This document shows, piece after piece, positions 15,779 through 24,053 of a stretch of 64,000 bases of DNA. Positions within the stretch are counted from its first letter, which is position 1, and every line of letters begins with the position of its first letter. Source of the DNA: an uncultured bacterium. GTDB lineage: Bacteria; Desulfobacterota; Binatia; UBA1149; CAITLU01. The stretch spans positions 167,047 through 231,046 of the forward strand of contig CAITLU010000036.1 in NCBI GenBank assembly GCA_903893315.1, given 5' to 3'. The notes below the pieces were generated by a model. The model saw nothing but the letters and a program-made list of their open reading frames with translations, searched no databases and had not been told where the DNA came from. Position numbers and translations under genes: made by a program.

Positions 15779-16579
15779 TCACGGCTCCTCGGTCGTGGTG
15801 GTCGTTTCCTGCCCTGGTGGCGGCTTGGGCTTGAACCTGCCGCCACGCTTGACGCCCTTGAAATCTCCTGCAACGTCAGAGATCTGATTGAACGTGCCCA
15901 CCAGGACCGGAGCCTCCTGGTACCAGGACGGCCCGGCCGCCACCGAAGGAGCCACCTCTATTCGCACTACTGCCGGCAGCTGATCGTTCTCCGCAGCATC
16001 CCAGACGTCCAGCCACTCCTCGGTGTCGTCAACTTCGCGCCGGTAGCTCAACTTGAGCGAGTCAACGTCGAACAGCAACGTCGCCTCGGCACCCGCGGAA
16101 GGTCCTTCGTCCTTGCCCCGTCCATTGCCGCCGCGGTAGGCCTCGTAAGCCGGAGTCTCCGACATCTTGAGCGTGCCATCCTCGAACCAGTAACGAACGA
16201 TCGCCATCCCGCTGGCGTCGGGCCTCTGCGGCGCCGACGTAACGAACTCGATCTGCTCGGAGTCCCCGAAAAAATACGGCTGAGGCTCCGACCCATCCTT
16301 GTCGCTGCCGAGCCCTTCCTGATTCGGCCTCGGCAACGAAATAGGCACCACCGAGGCAATCTGCCTGCTCATCAATTCGGTCGCCACCCTGAAGCGCCGT
16401 GATTGCTCGGTCACACGCTCGCCGGAACTCGCCGAACGCGCGCCGAGTACCAGGACGCCGTAGATTGCAAGACACACCAGACTGAAAACGGCCATCGCCA
16501 CCACCAGTTCCAGCAGCGTGAATCCGGCGCCGCCGGCCCTCGCGCGGCTCGCACGCGGTGCTTCACCAAACACTCTCAC
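15779..16579 (-). CDS. gspJ: T2SS minor pseudopilin GspJ
   Basis: 266 residues with a prepilin peptidase site and hydrophobic helix (AGFTLLELVVAMAVFSLVCLAIYGVLVLG) and a GspJ-type beta domain (SRRFRVATELMSRQIASVV, LKLSYRREVDDTEEWLDVWD, PAVVRIEV). An extra Lys/Pro/Thr-rich C-terminal tail of about 30 residues is unusual. The GTG start overlaps the gspI stop (GTGA). A 60-nt gap separates it from the acidic ORF. Confidence 0.9.
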   Translation of the reverse strand: MRVFGEAPRASRARAGGAGFTLLELVVAMAVFSLVCLAIYGVLVLGARSASSGERVTEQSRRFRVATELMSRQIASVVPISLPRPNQEGLGSDKDGSEPQPYFFGDSEQIEFVTSAPQRPDASGMAIVRYWFEDGTLKMSETPAYEAYRGGNGRGKDEGPSAGAEATLLFDVDSLKLSYRREVDDTEEWLDVWDAAENDQLPAVVRIEVAPSVAAGPSWYQEAPVLVGTFNQISDVAGDFKGVKRGGRFKPKPPPGQETTTTTEEP

Positions 16580-17049
16580 GAAGGCTTCTCACCGATGCGG
16601 GCGCTCTGTATGACAACGCTCTTCTCGCCGTGGGTGCCGAGCCAGCGCACCTCTGCCGAAAGTTGCCACAGGCCGAGTTCTCCTCCGGCATCGCGAAGCT
16701 TGTCCTTGCCCTGCTCTTCGAGTCCGAGAAGTTGCCGATCGATCGGCCGCGCCTCCAACGTCCAACTGAACTTTCCTTCGCTTCCGTTGCTCGTCTCCTC
16801 TTTCAGGAGAGATTTCCACATCACTCGATCAACCAGTGAACGCGCGAGCACCAGGGCTTTTGTCTGATTGTCGACTTCGCCGGCCAGTTTCATGCTGCCT
16901 GTGAATAGTTCGAGCGCGCCGACTATGCCGACTCCCATCACCGCCACCGCGACGGTCACTTCCAGCAGGGTGAAGCCGCGCCTGCGGCGCCCGCGGACCG
17001 ACGTGGGCGTTCGCGGATGGCGAGCCGCCAGGTAACGCGACCAGATCAA
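16576..17049 (-). CDS. gspI: T2SS minor pseudopilin GspI
   Basis: 157 residues. An Arg-rich leader, cleavage site RRGFTLLEV and a hydrophobic helix (TVAVAVMGVGIVGALELF) are followed by the short GspI body (NQTKALVLARSLVDRVMW, WQLSAEVRWLG). The predicted start is TTG at 17047-17049 within the gspH stop (TTGA). Confidence 0.9.
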   Translation of the reverse strand: MIWSRYLAARHPRTPTSVRGRRRRGFTLLEVTVAVAVMGVGIVGALELFTGSMKLAGEVDNQTKALVLARSLVDRVMWKSLLKEETSNGSEGKFSWTLEARPIDRQLLGLEEQGKDKLRDAGGELGLWQLSAEVRWLGTHGEKSVVIQSARIGEKPS

Positions 17050-17540
17050 GAGTTGCCCTCGATGCGCACGCGGCCGATCAACGGGTCGAACACCAGGACG
17101 AATTGCTGGGAACCAGAGGCGGTATCGAAGCGGATCGTCACGCTGCCGCCGGACGAAGCGCCGGTCGGATAGAACTCGAACACAATCTGATCGTCTCCGT
17201 CTCCGTCGCGGCCCCCCTTGATGTCGCCGAACTGGGCGAAGTCAGGCAGTGCAAAGCTGCTAGCGGCGCCTTCGACACCGAAGCGCCCATCTCGCTCCGA
17301 AATGACCAGACCGACTGGTCTGCGGGTTGTCACCGCGCGCGACGACGCCGCGCGCGCGACGCTGATGAACTCGCGCACCGTGCGACGCACCGCGCTCTGG
17401 CGCCATCCCGACACGACCGACGGCATCGTCAGCGCGGAAATCACGCCGATGATGACGACGACGACGATGAGTTCGAGAAGCGTGAAGCCGCTGCGACTAC
17501 GCCGCTCAGTCGAGATTCGAGATATCAGCGCCGTCTCCAT
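17046..17540 (-). CDS. gspH: T2SS minor pseudopilin GspH
   Basis: 164 residues from the ATG at 17538-17540: a basic leader, RSGFTLLELIVVVVIIGVI, then a GspH-type body (FISVARAASSRAVTTRRPVGLVI, DQIVFEFYPTGASSGG, IRFDTASG). The frame is open to 17594, but the earlier start would give an unusually long leader and deeper overlap with gspG. The chosen start overlaps gspG by 35 nt. Confidence 0.88.
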   Translation of the reverse strand: METALISRISTERRSRSGFTLLELIVVVVIIGVISALTMPSVVSGWRQSAVRRTVREFISVARAASSRAVTTRRPVGLVISERDGRFGVEGAASSFALPDFAQFGDIKGGRDGDGDDQIVFEFYPTGASSGGSVTIRFDTASGSQQFVLVFDPLIGRVRIEGNS

Positions 17541-17946
17541 CGCCGCCCGGGCGTCCGTCGGCACCGTAGGAGAAAATCTCGTAGTCCCCGCCACCCTTCT
17601 GCGGTCCGCGATAGAGGTAGTCGTGGTTCCACGGATCCTTGGGAAGTTTCTTCATGTACGGACCGTCCCACATGTCCATACCCGAAGGTGACTCCAGCAA
17701 AGCGTAGAGTCCCTCCTGGGAGTTCGGATAGCGGCCCGTGTCCAGAGCCAGAGCATCGAGCGCAGTGGCCAGATTGGTGATCTGTACCTTGGCGGTCTTG
17801 ACGCGGGCCTTGGCCGCCTGGCCGAAGAAGTTGGGCGCCACCAGCGCGGCCAGCAATCCGAGGATCACCATCACGACCAGCAGTTCGATCATCGTGAAAC
17901 CGGCGCGCCGATCACGGCGGCGGCGTTCGTCTCTGTTGCAATCCAC
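17506..17946 (-). CDS. gspG: T2SS major pseudopilin GspG
   Basis: Main subunit of the T2SS pseudopilus. From the GTG at 17944-17946 the protein is 146 residues: a basic leader (CNRDERRRRDRRAG), FTMIELLVVMVILGLLAALVAPN, the ALDTGRYPNSQEGLYAL motif, and the calcium-loop C-terminus FSYGADGRPGGDGDGADISN. The frame begins at 18066 in GTGA overlap with gspF, but that start would give a leader of over 50 residues. The internal GTG is preceded at 10 nt by a strong GAGGAGG site, so I prefer it. Confidence 0.93.
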   Translation of the reverse strand: MDCNRDERRRRDRRAGFTMIELLVVMVILGLLAALVAPNFFGQAAKARVKTAKVQITNLATALDALALDTGRYPNSQEGLYALLESPSGMDMWDGPYMKKLPKDPWNHDYLYRGPQKGGGDYEIFSYGADGRPGGDGDGADISNLD

Positions 17947-18062
17947 TGTTCTCAAACCTCCTCGGTCAGTAGACGCCGACGCGCCCCAGCCCTTCACTCT
18001 CAGCCCGCAAATGAATCGTGCTGCCGCGGCCCGGCCCTGTGCACGAAATCCTTCACCGACGT

Positions 18063-19298
18063 TCACACGACCATCTGATTGACGCTGAATACCGCCGACA
18101 TCATCGCCCAGACGATGAAGCCGACGACCACACCCATGACCACCAGCACCAGCGGCCCCATCAGCGACATGACGCGCGCCACCGCATTGCTGACCTCGCG
18201 GTCGTAATGCTCGCTGACCACCAGCAACATATCGTCAAGACGGCCTGTTTCCTCGCCCACGCCCACCATCTGCAGCGCCAGCGGCGGAAAGACGCCGGAC
18301 CTTTCCAACGGTCCAGACAAACCCTTGCCCTCGCTGACGTCGCGCTGCACCCCGGCCAGCGCCTGCGAAATGACGACGTTGGCAACCACCGAGCGAACGA
18401 TCTCGAGAGCCTGGATCAGCGGCACGCCGCTCTTGAGCATGGTGCCGAGCGTGCGCGCAAAACGCGAGACCTGCAGTTTGCGCGTCAGATCGCCGAAAAT
18501 CGGCGCAGCCAGCGAGAAGCGATCGAAGCGCCGCCTGCCCGCCTCGGTGGCGAGCCAGCGACGCATTCCTACGTACAGGCCGTAGCCGATGATCGCCATC
18601 ACCCACCAATAGCTCTTGATGAAATTGCTCGCGCCCATCACCAGCCGCGTCGAAGTCGGCATGGCGGCGCCGAGATCTGCGAAGATCGACGCGAAGCGCG
18701 GCAGCACTACGGTGAGCATGATGGTGATGGCGGCACCCGCGGTCAGCGACAGAACGAGCGGATAGACCATCGCCGACTTGATCTCGTCGCGGGTCTTCTC
18801 GGTGCGCTCCAGGTATTCGGCGAGACGCTCGAGCACCGTCTCGACGACACCGCCGGCCTCACCGGCGCGGATCATGTTGACGTAGATCGGCGGAAAAACT
18901 TTCGGGTACTCACCAAGGGCCTGCGACAGCGAGCGGCCCTCCTGCACACGTCCGAGCACCTGACGCACGATGCCTTCGAGTGTGGCGTTCTCGGTAAGCG
19001 AGGACAGGCTGGCCAGACTGCGGTCGAGCGGCATTCCGGCCTTGAGCAAAGTGGCCAACTCGCCGGTGAAGAGCATCAGGTCGCGGCCCTTCACCTTGCG
19101 TGCCCTCTTCCAGGGCGGCGTGAAGGAGAGCGAAAAGCGGCTCGACGCGGCGGCCTGCGCGGCGCCAGCCCGCACCGTCAGCGGGATCAGGCCCTGGCCA
19201 CGCAGCGAAGCCACCACGGCGGCCTCGCCCGAAGCCTCCACGGTCCCTTCGACGATGCGTCCTTCACGGGTGGTCGCCCGGTACGAGTACGATGTCAT
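18063..19298 (-). CDS. gspF: T2SS inner-membrane platform protein GspF
   Basis: 411-residue polytopic protein with duplicated T2SSF domains (LMLFTGELATLLKAGMPLDRSL at about 75; QVSRFARTLGTMLKSGVPLIQALEI at about 275). Three main membrane segments are visible: LVLSLTAGAAITIMLTVVLP, WWVMAIIGYGLYVGM and LVLVVMGVVVGFIVWAMM. It couples GspE to pseudopilus growth. In transcription order it is the first gsp gene after the glycan cassette, 80 nt downstream of a glycosyltransferase. Confidence 0.95.
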   Translation of the reverse strand: MTSYSYRATTREGRIVEGTVEASGEAAVVASLRGQGLIPLTVRAGAAQAAASSRFSLSFTPPWKRARKVKGRDLMLFTGELATLLKAGMPLDRSLASLSSLTENATLEGIVRQVLGRVQEGRSLSQALGEYPKVFPPIYVNMIRAGEAGGVVETVLERLAEYLERTEKTRDEIKSAMVYPLVLSLTAGAAITIMLTVVLPRFASIFADLGAAMPTSTRLVMGASNFIKSYWWVMAIIGYGLYVGMRRWLATEAGRRRFDRFSLAAPIFGDLTRKLQVSRFARTLGTMLKSGVPLIQALEIVRSVVANVVISQALAGVQRDVSEGKGLSGPLERSGVFPPLALQMVGVGEETGRLDDMLLVVSEHYDREVSNAVARVMSLMGPLVLVVMGVVVGFIVWAMMSAVFSVNQMVV

Positions 19299-19378
19299 GG
19301 CTGCCGGTCCGTCATTTCACTTGTCACTTATCACTGCCGCGCGTTCGCGCCACGGCGCCGCCGTTCCCGGGGCGCGCG

Positions 19379-20635
19379 TCATGGACGAACGCGTCCGCTA
19401 ACAACTTCAACCACTTCACGCCACTGCTCTAAAAAACCTGCCGTGCAGTCCGCAACGTTCGTATCCAGAACCACGGTCGCGCCCCCGCCAGAACCGCCGC
19501 GATGCGAGCGAGCCAGCATCTCCGACAAAGCCACGCTCAAAGCAGCAACGTCGCCGCCCGTTACCCGCCTGGCGTTAGGAGCCTGCTCCGCCAAAGCACC
19601 GACATCGCTGATCAGGCACGGCACGCCCAGCGCGCTCGCGAGCGGCAGGATGCCGCTCTGGGAAGCCCCGACGTAGGGCAGCACGAGAACTCCGGCGATG
19701 CTCACCAAGCGCACGAGTTCACTATCGTCAACGTATCGATTCAATAAAACAATCGACGGATCAGCGTTCACCGACGCAAGCACCCGGCGCCGGGCACTGC
19801 CGCGCAGGTAGCACTCACCGACCAAGGCCAGCCGCGCCGCATCGCCGGCGCCTCGAGGCCTCCGTTTCCAGGCCTCCAGCAAGACCTCAACCCCCTTGTA
19901 CGACCTCAGATGTCCTGCCATCAGCACCAGCGGTGCGCCCACTGCCAATCCAAGACGCGCCGCCGCCCAGGCCCGGCTCGCCTGCCATTGCGCGCCGAGA
20001 TCCGCGGCGACAGCGCCGACATCTATCAGCGGCGGCAAGGCCACGGTCTCGACCCGAGCCCGGGGCAGCAAAGAGAGCACCTGGTCGGCCACCACGCGGC
20101 TGTGACAGACAATCAGCCCCGCACGCCCGAGAGTCATTCTGGCCAGAGCGCGCGCCAGCGGGAACCTCTCGTGGGGCAACAGGTTGTGACACACAATCGT
20201 GACCGAGGTGCGGGGCCGCGTTCCAAGCAACCAGGCCAGGGCCGGCGCGGCAACCGGATGCCACCACTGCGCGACCACCCTGGCCGGATCCAGCCGCGCC
20301 AGAAGAGCCGCCGCTCGCCGCCAGCTGCGCGGATCCAAGGTGTCGAGCACGGCTTCAACACGCACCGGCATCTTCAGGTCCGCCGCCTGCGCCGCGACGC
20401 CGCGAGCATCTGGATTACTTGCCACTGCCTGCGCAGCGTTCTCACGCTGCGGCACCGATGAATAATGAAGCGGTGAAGTTCCGGGAAAGCCGAAGCTCGG
20501 ATACAGGCGTGAGTACGAAATTACCTGAGGACAGGATCCGTCGCGCAGCAGCGCTTCGACCAGACGCGCGCTGTGCGCCGCGATGCCGCCCCGCAGCGGC
20601 GCGATCGGCCCCACCAGCGCAAGGCGGCTGTTCAC
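19379..20635 (-). CDS. glycosyltransferase, GT4/GT1-type
   Basis: 418 residues with a GT-B fold layout: an N-terminal GPIAPLRGGIAAHSARLVEAL loop, then a C-terminal donor domain (PLVLMAGHLRSYKGVEVLLEAW, VLLNRYVDDSELVRLVSIAGVLVLPYVGASQSGILPLASALGVPCL). That last stretch is the region that binds the nucleotide-sugar in the family. The GTG start overlaps the stop of the large membrane protein (GTGA), placing it at the end of the glycan cassette. Sugar specificity unknown. Confidence 0.85.
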   Translation of the reverse strand: MNSRLALVGPIAPLRGGIAAHSARLVEALLRDGSCPQVISYSRLYPSFGFPGTSPLHYSSVPQRENAAQAVASNPDARGVAAQAADLKMPVRVEAVLDTLDPRSWRRAAALLARLDPARVVAQWWHPVAAPALAWLLGTRPRTSVTIVCHNLLPHERFPLARALARMTLGRAGLIVCHSRVVADQVLSLLPRARVETVALPPLIDVGAVAADLGAQWQASRAWAAARLGLAVGAPLVLMAGHLRSYKGVEVLLEAWKRRPRGAGDAARLALVGECYLRGSARRRVLASVNADPSIVLLNRYVDDSELVRLVSIAGVLVLPYVGASQSGILPLASALGVPCLISDVGALAEQAPNARRVTGGDVAALSVALSEMLARSHRGGSGGGATVVLDTNVADCTAGFLEQWREVVEVVSGRVRP

Positions 20636-23600
20636 TGCACGGTCTCGGCGGCATCGCCGCGGCGCTCGTCGAGTTCACGAAGTCTGGCGCGCACTTCGAC
20701 ATCGAAGGGCGCAGCGGCAAGGTGGGCCGTGAGAATTTCGCGGGCACGCCCAACGTCTCCCGCGGCGACCGCGAACTCGGCGCGCGCCAGCAGCGGCCAG
20801 TTGCGCTCACGATCCACACGCTGTGCCGCATCGAGACAGTAGTCAGCGACCCCGTCCAATCGCGCGCGGTGAGCGACATAGGCCAGCAAAGTCCAGCCGT
20901 CGGCGTAGTACGGATCAAGACCGCGTGCGCGCAGCGCGTGCCACAGCGCCAGACCTGTGTCACCGCTGCGATAGCGCGCCCACGCCGCGCAACCGTGAGC
21001 CCACGCACTGTGCGAATCGGCGCGCATTGCGCCAGCGAAGTCGTCGATGCCGGCCGCCGTGCGACCAGCCGCATCGTCGTTGAATCCGAGATCTATCCAG
21101 GCCTGCACCAGCGACGGTTCGCGCTGCGTCGCCTCCACCAGCAACGCGCGCGCGGCTTCGCGGCGGCCATCGTGCGCGGCGCGGTGGGCCAGCGACATGA
21201 ACGCCCGGCCGCTGCCTGGATGCTCGAAGGCGAGCCGTTGCAGAGCGGCACCGTCGGGCTCGACGATGTCGAGCACCGGCTCCTCGTGCGCAGGCCACTG
21301 TCCGGTGCAGGAAGACGGATCCCCCAGCAGTTGAACATCGCGCAGCGAAACCGGATTGCCGAGCAGCGAACGTACGTGCAACGTCACGCGCGAACGCGGA
21401 GTCGAAGCGTCGAGTTCCAGATCCAGCGGCTGGTCGTGAACCGCCTGCGCGCGCAGACGACGATCGTCGATCGCCAATTCGAAAGCCTCGCGGCGCGGCC
21501 GCGGAGCGTACGCAATCACACGCACCGCCTTGACCATGCACGAGACTCCGATGTCGAGCGTGATCACGACCTCGGCGGGTACGTCTTCCCACGGCTCAGG
21601 ACCTCCGGTCCAGATCGGCTGCGGGACCGGCGCAAGAAGCTGAGGAGGCGGCTGGTATCCGACCAGTGAGCCGGGCGACGAAGCCACCGACGCGAGCACG
21701 GCGCCGAAACCGGATGCCGCCGGCAAAGGCAAGGCCGGGCGCGGCGCAGGCTGCGCGCCGAGCACGCACAACCACGGCGGCAACGCCACGTCATTGGTTT
21801 GCGCAGCGCACCCCTGCGCACTGCCTGCGGAACTCGACGGTGCCAACGAAACGCGATCGCGCTCTGACTGCTCGTCGGCATCACTTGCCGCAACATCATC
21901 GCGCGCGGCGACGAACCAATCGCGATTCTCCAGCACCACGCGCCAACGCTCACCAAGGCCCGCGTCGACACCTTCGCGAGTGCTGCTCCAGTACACGTCC
22001 TGCGCATCGGCGGCGCTCGCCGCCAGCAACGACTCGGCGCCGAAGCGGCGAATCCAGCGATCTTCACTCCCGCTCGCGACCAGGCGCCGAGGCAGTACCG
22101 CCCAACGCGCACCGTAACGCACGGCGATGAGGTCTCGCTGCGCCGCGCTCGCGGCAGCGCTGAAGAATTGCGCGCGGTCGCGCAGCCGTTTGTAGGCGCG
22201 CCTTTCGTCGAGCGCGAACACCAGAGTTCCACGCTCCGTGAAAGCCACCACCGGCTTGCCCGCCAGAGCCGGAACCAGTTCGGCAAAACCCGGCGGCGCC
22301 AGAACCGCAGCGTCGGTCCGGTAATCGCCGGCAAGGAAACTGTAGACCGCAAGCGAATTTCCACGCGGAGCGTGCGAGACCGGCCCCGGATGCTCGGCCA
22401 TGTCACGGCGCATACGATCGGCAGCGGCGTTCCACCCCAGCGCCAGTGCGACACAAGCAAGAAACAGCGATGCCACGCGTGCCGGCCTTTTGCGCCGAGC
22501 CTGCCCTGCACAACCCGCCGCCGCGTGCACAGACACGCCCTCACCTATTGCCATGCCGATCAACACCGCCACCGGCACCAGCCAGCCGATGCGATAGAGC
22601 ATCCACGGCACCCACAGACGCCCGGCAAAAGCGGCCAGCCCGGGCGTGAACAGCAACGCTGTCGGCACCACAGTCAGCACCAACAGGATGCGCGCCTCCA
22701 GGCGCCGGCGCCTGGTCCAGAGCAGTACCAGAGCCGGAAGCGCCAGCAGCGCGATCGGCGCGAAAACCGCGCCGGGATGAACGATCCACAGCGGTGACAC
22801 GCGCTCGACGTTTTCGAGCACCCTGCCGTCCCAGCCCGCGCCCGCACCGAGAATGCGGCCGAGCGCCAGGTGTGCACGCACCACCGGATTGTCCACCTGA
22901 CTAAGCGAGATGCCTTCAGCTCCAAATGCGCCTGTCAGCCACAGCGCCTGAGCGAGCGGGTACAAGGCCGGCAGCGCCAGCGCAGCGGCGAATCCGAAGC
23001 CGTCTCGCGACAGCAGCCACGCCGCCGTGCGCTTGCCGTGTTTCGCCGCGACGACGAGCAACGCGGCAAACGCAGCCATCGAGTAGACGAGGCTGTGAAC
23101 CGACACGGTCGCGACCGCGACCAGAGCCAAAGCCCCGAAACGACTTCGCGTGCGGGCCGGCCTGCGCACCGCATCTACGACCACCGCCAGCATGACCGGA
23201 GCCAACGCGAACGCGGCGACCAGCTTGTCCTGATAGGCGCGCGCGAAAAACGGAATAGCCTCACTACCCCACAGCCACGCCGGTACGACCAGGATCGTCG
23301 CGATAGTCCTCGCGTCGCCGCGCCCGAACAACGAACGCGCCAGCGCCGCCACTGCCGACACTACCGCCGCACACACGACCACCGCCAAAGGTCCGGCCTG
23401 GAGTCGCCACAGATCGTCGGCGCGGCCGATGCCGACGATGGCCTGGAGGGTCAGCCACGCGCTCCACAAGAAGCGCGGATGATACCCGCCGCTGCCGAGA
23501 AAAGGTTCTTCGAACGAAAAGCGTCCGTGGGCGATCCACGAACGAACGAAAGCGAGATCCCACCAGTCGTCGACGTTACCGCCGCCGTAACGCAGCAGGG

Positions 23601-24045
23601 CCGGCAACAATACCGACAGTGCCAGAGCGAACGCCGCCCATTCGCCCAAATCACGGCGCGCCCGGCCGCCCGTCTGCAACGCGACGCCGTCTGCTCGCGG
23701 CGTCGCAAGTCCCGCGCGCATACGCCACAGCTCAGCGATCGCTACCACCACGAACAACGAGCCCAGCACGATCGCCGCCGCGCCGAGCGGCGCACGAAGA
23801 ATGTACAGTGGCGCGGCCGCCGCCGTCAGCAGCGCCAGCGACAAAGCCATCTCGAAGGCAAGACGTCCCGGGCCGTCGCACACGCTTACGTCCGCTTCGC
23901 GAAAACGACGCGCCAGCACAGCGCCGGGTGTCCACAACAAAGCGGCCGGCAGCAACGCCGCAGGCAGCCACGGCCACATCCCGGCCAGCGCCGCCGCGCC
24001 GAGCAGCAGAAGCAAGACGGGCGGACCCAGTCGCGCAAGTCGCAT
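20632..24045 (-). CDS. large multi-pass membrane protein with C-terminal TPR domain
   Basis: 1137 residues. About the first 540 hold a dozen or more hydrophobic segments with loops resembling GT-C/PMT-like membrane glycosyltransferases (NVDDWWDLAFVRSWIAHGRF, GSGGYHPRFLWSAW). I cannot assign a known GT family. A soluble section follows (about 560-930), including a beta-sandwich-like stretch. Residues about 970-1130 are TPR-like helical repeats (REAARALLVEATQREPSLVQAW, TGLALWHALRARGLDPYYADGW, RAREILTAHLAAAPFDVEVRARL). It starts 8 nt after the phosphodiesterase. Likely a glycan-assembly membrane protein; the activity is a guess. Confidence 0.7.
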   Translation of the reverse strand: MRLARLGPPVLLLLLGAAALAGMWPWLPAALLPAALLWTPGAVLARRFREADVSVCDGPGRLAFEMALSLALLTAAAAPLYILRAPLGAAAIVLGSLFVVVAIAELWRMRAGLATPRADGVALQTGGRARRDLGEWAAFALALSVLLPALLRYGGGNVDDWWDLAFVRSWIAHGRFSFEEPFLGSGGYHPRFLWSAWLTLQAIVGIGRADDLWRLQAGPLAVVVCAAVVSAVAALARSLFGRGDARTIATILVVPAWLWGSEAIPFFARAYQDKLVAAFALAPVMLAVVVDAVRRPARTRSRFGALALVAVATVSVHSLVYSMAAFAALLVVAAKHGKRTAAWLLSRDGFGFAAALALPALYPLAQALWLTGAFGAEGISLSQVDNPVVRAHLALGRILGAGAGWDGRVLENVERVSPLWIVHPGAVFAPIALLALPALVLLWTRRRRLEARILLVLTVVPTALLFTPGLAAFAGRLWVPWMLYRIGWLVPVAVLIGMAIGEGVSVHAAAGCAGQARRKRPARVASLFLACVALALGWNAAADRMRRDMAEHPGPVSHAPRGNSLAVYSFLAGDYRTDAAVLAPPGFAELVPALAGKPVVAFTERGTLVFALDERRAYKRLRDRAQFFSAAASAAQRDLIAVRYGARWAVLPRRLVASGSEDRWIRRFGAESLLAASAADAQDVYWSSTREGVDAGLGERWRVVLENRDWFVAARDDVAASDADEQSERDRVSLAPSSSAGSAQGCAAQTNDVALPPWLCVLGAQPAPRPALPLPAASGFGAVLASVASSPGSLVGYQPPPQLLAPVPQPIWTGGPEPWEDVPAEVVITLDIGVSCMVKAVRVIAYAPRPRREAFELAIDDRRLRAQAVHDQPLDLELDASTPRSRVTLHVRSLLGNPVSLRDVQLLGDPSSCTGQWPAHEEPVLDIVEPDGAALQRLAFEHPGSGRAFMSLAHRAAHDGRREAARALLVEATQREPSLVQAWIDLGFNDDAAGRTAAGIDDFAGAMRADSHSAWAHGCAAWARYRSGDTGLALWHALRARGLDPYYADGWTLLAYVAHRARLDGVADYCLDAAQRVDRERNWPLLARAEFAVAAGDVGRAREILTAHLAAAPFDVEVRARLRELDERRGDAAETVQ

Positions 24046-24053
24046 AGTGATGT

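Noticed and set aside
18018..19676. 552-codon plus-strand open frame opposite gspF
   Set aside because: His/Arg-rich shadow of gspF; crosses the gspF-glycosyltransferase gap without a start signal.
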